A DNA stretch of 64,000 nucleotides, taken from the NCBI RefSeq assembly GCF_002738225.1, contig NZ_PEBQ01000093.1, forward strand, positions 62,001 through 126,000, read 5' to 3'. The position numbers and the translations under genes are program-made. The first letter of the stretch is position 1. Each line of letters opens with the position of its first letter. Shown piece after piece: positions 61,253 to 64,000 of the stretch. The notes under the pieces are model-generated. The model worked only from the letters and a program-made list of their open reading frames with translations. It was not told the DNA's origin and ran no database searches. Source of the DNA: Acetobacter pomorum. GTDB lineage: Bacteria; Pseudomonadota; Alphaproteobacteria; Acetobacterales; Acetobacteraceae.

Positions 61253-62467
61253 ATGGCACCCCCACGCAGCAGGCTGGCAAGACGTGCAATGCTGAAAGGC
61301 ATAACTGCGCTTTCTGCAACCGTGGCGGCCCCCGTGCTGGCCCGTGGGGCGGATGAGGTTGCACCCGATACCGTGCGCCCGCCTGATGTCACCACCAATC
61401 CGCCGCGCCAGTGGGGTGCAAACGCGCCTCCCGCCTATACGCCAGACCCGGATGTGCTGGTGATTGACCGCTCCTTTCGGGACTTGCTGTACGGTAACGC
61501 GGCCCTGCACCGGGTGTGGGATAAAGGCACATGGCTGGAAGGGCCTGCGTGGTCCTCCCAAGGGCGGTATCTGCTGTTCAGTGATGTGGTGACAAGCCAG
61601 CAATATCGCTATTTGTGGGAGACGGGAGAGGTTACGGTTTTTCGCCCGGAATCCTACCATGCCAATGGCAACACGTTTGATTATCAGGGCCGCCAGATTA
61701 CGTGCGAGCACTTTTTGCGCCGTGTGATCAGGTGGGAGCACGATGGCTCCGCCCATGTGGTGGCAGACAAGTTTGAAGGCCACCCGCTGAATTCCCCCAA
61801 CGATGTGATTGCCCACCCCGATGGCAGCATCTGGTTTACCGACCCGGGATATGGAGACAACGTGGCCGAAGGCCATGCAGACATGCCCGGAGGTGAGGCC
61901 AACCCGGATGGCCATATCCGCTGGAAAATAGGGGAGGAGCTGATAGGCTCCATTGGCGGCACACGGCGGCAGGCGGACCATACCTTTCGGGTAGATGCGG
62001 CCGGGCATATTGATGTAGTGCTCACGCAGGCGCAGTTGCCCAACCCTAATGGGCTGTGTTTTTCGCCCGATTTTTCACGGCTTTACGTTATTTCCTCCGG
62101 CAAGCAGCCGGGCGGGCACGGGCATGATGGAGATCAGGCCGTGCATGTGTTTGATCTGCACAAGGAAGAACTGCCGCTTTCCAACCCGCGCCTGTTCACT
62201 AACATGCGGTTTGAAGGCGTGCAGATGGGGCCAGATGGCATGAAGGCCGATGTGCACGGCAATATCTGGTGCGGTGTAAGCGGGCCGGTGGGGCTGTGCG
62301 GGGTGTTTGTGTTTAACCCCGAAGGGCATCTTATTGGCCGCATTCGTCTGCCGCAGAGCGTTTCTAACCTCACATTTGGCGGCCCCAAGCGCGATTGGCT
62401 GTTTATGTGCGCGGGGGATTCGCTCTACCGCTTGCAGGTGAACACGCAAGGTGCTGCTCCGGCCTGA
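61253..62467 (+). CDS. SMP-30/gluconolactonase family protein with Tat-like signal
   Basis: A 404-residue protein. The N-terminus SRLARRAMLKGITALSATVA looks like a twin-arginine signal (RR-A-M-L-K). The beta-propeller core includes WLEGPAWSSQGRYLLFSDV, the metal-ligand NSPNDVIAHPDGSIWFTDPGYG and NPNGLCFSPDFSRLYVI. SMP-30 lactonases hydrolyse sugar lactones such as gluconolactone, which acetic acid bacteria produce in the periplasm. There are two tandem ATG codons at 61250 and 61253, both with AGGAGG just upstream; the second gives better spacing. It is convergent with an MFS gene. Confidence 0.87.
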   Translation: MAPPRSRLARRAMLKGITALSATVAAPVLARGADEVAPDTVRPPDVTTNPPRQWGANAPPAYTPDPDVLVIDRSFRDLLYGNAALHRVWDKGTWLEGPAWSSQGRYLLFSDVVTSQQYRYLWETGEVTVFRPESYHANGNTFDYQGRQITCEHFLRRVIRWEHDGSAHVVADKFEGHPLNSPNDVIAHPDGSIWFTDPGYGDNVAEGHADMPGGEANPDGHIRWKIGEELIGSIGGTRRQADHTFRVDAAGHIDVVLTQAQLPNPNGLCFSPDFSRLYVISSGKQPGGHGHDGDQAVHVFDLHKEELPLSNPRLFTNMRFEGVQMGPDGMKADVHGNIWCGVSGPVGLCGVFVFNPEGHLIGRIRLPQSVSNLTFGGPKRDWLFMCAGDSLYRLQVNTQGAAPA

Positions 62468-62478
62468 GAAAACAGCGG

Positions 62479-63633
62479 TCAGGCGCTTTTCTTCAGCAGC
62501 AGGGGCAGTAAGCCAAACAGCGCGCAGGTGATGGCGGCAAACCATGCCAGACCATCCGGCGTTGCCGCCATGGAACTGGCAGCCAGCGCAGGCCCTGCAA
62601 ATGCGCCCGCACCCCACGCAAGGGAGCTAAGGGTGTAAATAGCTATCAGGTCTCCGCCTTTATAGCGGTCTCCCACAACAGACATCGCTACAGTGTAAAT
62701 ACTGGCAAACACGCCATCCCACACAAACAGCAGCGCGTGGGCCACGCCGGGGTGATGAATGGCCACGGGCCACAATAACGCGCCCATACTTGCCAGCCCG
62801 GCCAATGAGACCAGAAGCCAGCGGCGGCTTGTGCGGTCTCCTATCCAGCCAATGGGAATCTGAAACGCCATGGCCCCCAGCAGCATGATGCTCAGCAGCA
62901 GCGTGGCTCCATGTTCTGACCACCCGAAATGCATGGCGTAGAGCGCCAGAAAAGAGGTGGCAGCCGAATCCAGCATGGCAATCAGCAATGTGGCGGCAAT
63001 GGCTATGGGGGCCAAGGGCAGGTAGCGCAGCAGGCTGGGGCGTTGTGGCGGTGTAAGCTGCGGGTGTGGCAACCACGGCGCAGCCACCAGACCGGTAGCC
63101 ACCAACAGGCCAATACTGGCGCAGGCAAAGGGCAAGGCGCTGGTGCGGCCTGTAAGCGTTAGCAAGGCGGGGCCTGCGGCAATGCCAATAGAAAGCAGCG
63201 TGCTGTAAAGCCCCATTACGCGGCCTCTGGCATTATCGGGCGTTATCTGGTTCAGCCAGCTTTCAGAAAGCACCAGAATAATCTCGCACGCGGCCCCCAG
63301 TACGGCGCGCAGGCCAAACCATACCCAGATGGATGGCAATAGTGGAAAAAAGGCCAGCGTGGCCGCCCCTGTCAGCAAAGCCAACGTAACGGCCCGTTTG
63401 GGCCCCAAAGCCATGCTGATGCGTGGCATAAACGGCGCAATGGCCAGCGAGCCCACAGCGTGCATCATGGTATTGGCGGCAATCATGCCGGTGCCAAACC
63501 CCAGATCCACCATTTCCAGCGTAAACAGGGGCGCACCCAGCCCCATAACCAGCCCGAACATAAGCCCCACAACAGTAAGGGAAAGGGTAGGGGCGGCGGT
63601 GACAACAGGGCGCGCGGAAGGGTGAGGCAGCAT
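62479..63633 (-). CDS. Major facilitator superfamily transporter
   Basis: A 384-residue MFS permease with about twelve hydrophobic helices. The N-terminal half has the short loop MPRISMALGPKRAVTLALLT between helices 2 and 3 and ESWLNQITPDNARGRVMGLY in helices 4-5, the form of the YcaD/YfkF-like group of unknown substrate. The C-terminal half contains IGWIGDRTSRRWLLVSLAGL, a repeat of the loop motif. There is no neighbour that points to a substrate. Convergent with the SMP-30 gene, 12 bases apart. Confidence 0.82.
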   Translation of the reverse strand: MLPHPSARPVVTAAPTLSLTVVGLMFGLVMGLGAPLFTLEMVDLGFGTGMIAANTMMHAVGSLAIAPFMPRISMALGPKRAVTLALLTGAATLAFFPLLPSIWVWFGLRAVLGAACEIILVLSESWLNQITPDNARGRVMGLYSTLLSIGIAAGPALLTLTGRTSALPFACASIGLLVATGLVAAPWLPHPQLTPPQRPSLLRYLPLAPIAIAATLLIAMLDSAATSFLALYAMHFGWSEHGATLLLSIMLLGAMAFQIPIGWIGDRTSRRWLLVSLAGLASMGALLWPVAIHHPGVAHALLFVWDGVFASIYTVAMSVVGDRYKGGDLIAIYTLSSLAWGAGAFAGPALAASSMAATPDGLAWFAAITCALFGLLPLLLKKSA

Positions 63634-63698
63634 GGCTGGCTTGTAGCGGGTTGCGTGGGCCGGAGCCAGCCTTCATGCCGCTTTGGGGGAGTGCGTAT

Positions 63699-64000
63699 TT
63701 AAAACAGTTTATTGATAAGCGTGTTGCCAATGCCAAACCCCGCGCCAGAGGCCAGAGAATGGGCAAAGCCGGAATTGATCACGTCATCCAGCACATTCTC
63801 GACTTCCGGCTTGACGGAACTGAGGGCAGAGGGCTGCGGCGGGGCCACATTCTGCTGCACCTGCGTGGCAAGGGCCGTGTGCAAAGCCTGAAGCAGGTTG
63901 ATGACCTGAGATTGCTCATCCCGCAGGGAAAGGGCCAGTTCCTTTAGGTCCAGCAGCCATTCACGCGCCTGCATATCTCCACCATCGGCGGCGGTCTGCA
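63699..64000 (-). CDS. Partial hypothetical protein, runs off the right edge
   Basis: The minus-strand frame ends at 63699 and stays open to the edge of the window. Upstream of ATG 63974 the frame codes QTAADGGD without a stop, so the true start probably lies beyond the edge. The visible part is helical (WLLDLKELALSLRDEQSQVINLLQAL) with a Gly-rich end, GFAHSLASGAGFGIGNTLIN. I recognise no family. Confidence 0.55.
   Translation of the reverse strand, partial: QTAADGGDMQAREWLLDLKELALSLRDEQSQVINLLQALHTALATQVQQNVAPPQPSALSSVKPEVENVLDDVINSGFAHSLASGAGFGIGNTLINKLF

Noticed and set aside
59728..61398. 556-codon open frame on the minus strand opposite pyruvate kinase
   Set aside because: It lies wholly across pyk and the start of the SMP-30 gene, has a low-complexity His/Gly/Cys-rich translation and no domain; it is a shadow of a GC-rich gene.
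1..64000. CRISPR arrays, prophage, transposases, rRNA and tRNA genes
   Set aside because: No regularly spaced repeats, integrase or transposase motifs, or recognisable RNA-gene sequences were found while reading both strands; small RNAs cannot be excluded by eye.

Overview
The window looks like chromosome of an acetic acid bacterium (Acetobacteraceae, most likely Acetobacter or a close relative). The grounds are a Hint-domain surface protein, an alginate-export-family porin, a type II NADH dehydrogenase, DUF3126 and DUF2939 proteins of alphaproteobacterial type, and GC-rich coding sequence over most of the length. This is inference from gene content; no rRNA, tRNA, CRISPR array, insertion sequence or phage gene was recognised.

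Layout. 1-250: non-coding, with one perfect and one near-perfect DnaA box. 0.25-4.7 kb: DUF488 gene divergent from an NsrR-like Fe-S regulator with an NsrR-type operator between them, then a YdfG-type SDR, a CrcB fluoride channel, a VOC protein, a di-iron ferritin-like protein and a hotdog thioesterase. 4.9-13.5 kb: Hint protein, TonB, an exported M13 peptidase, a TonB-dependent receptor and a small hypothetical gene.

13.5-29.4 kb is the standout region: an island, visibly more A/T-rich than its flanks, with a divergent TetR regulator, CoA-transferase, MOFRL glycerate kinase, acyl-CoA dehydrogenase, SDR, DUF993 aldolase-like protein, TIM-barrel isomerase, ETF beta and alpha, aldehyde dehydrogenase, GMC alcohol dehydrogenase, FucP-like symporter and OprB-like porin. 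Near-identical TAAC-N6-GTTA sites precede three of its transcription units. Together these suggest a TetR-controlled route: porin and symporter import a sugar-like alcohol, GMC and ALDH oxidise it to an acid, the CoA-transferase activates it, the acyl-CoA dehydrogenase with ETF desaturates it, SDR/isomerase/aldolase cleave it, and glycerate kinase sends a C3 acid to glycolysis. The substrate cannot be named. etfA carries an in-frame amber codon.

29.5-33.1 kb: a lipoprotein whose ribosome binding site can be sequestered, then phosphate handling (PPK2 and Pit). 33.3-36.6 kb: acoABC acetoin dehydrogenase without an E3 gene, closed by a long hairpin. 36.7-37.6 kb: a perfect FNR-type box, Hsp20 and a 58-residue protein. 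37.8-45.1 kb, minus strand: NDH-2, a WD40 protein with a CobW metal-chaperone GTPase, a ClC channel and two CDF metal exporters. 45.3-64 kb: FAD dehydrogenase, esterase, Usp, YfhO-like membrane protein, OPT transporter, alginate-export porin, small hypotheticals, MoeB, SH3 protein, pyruvate kinase, SMP-30 lactonase-like protein, an MFS permease and a gene running off the right edge.
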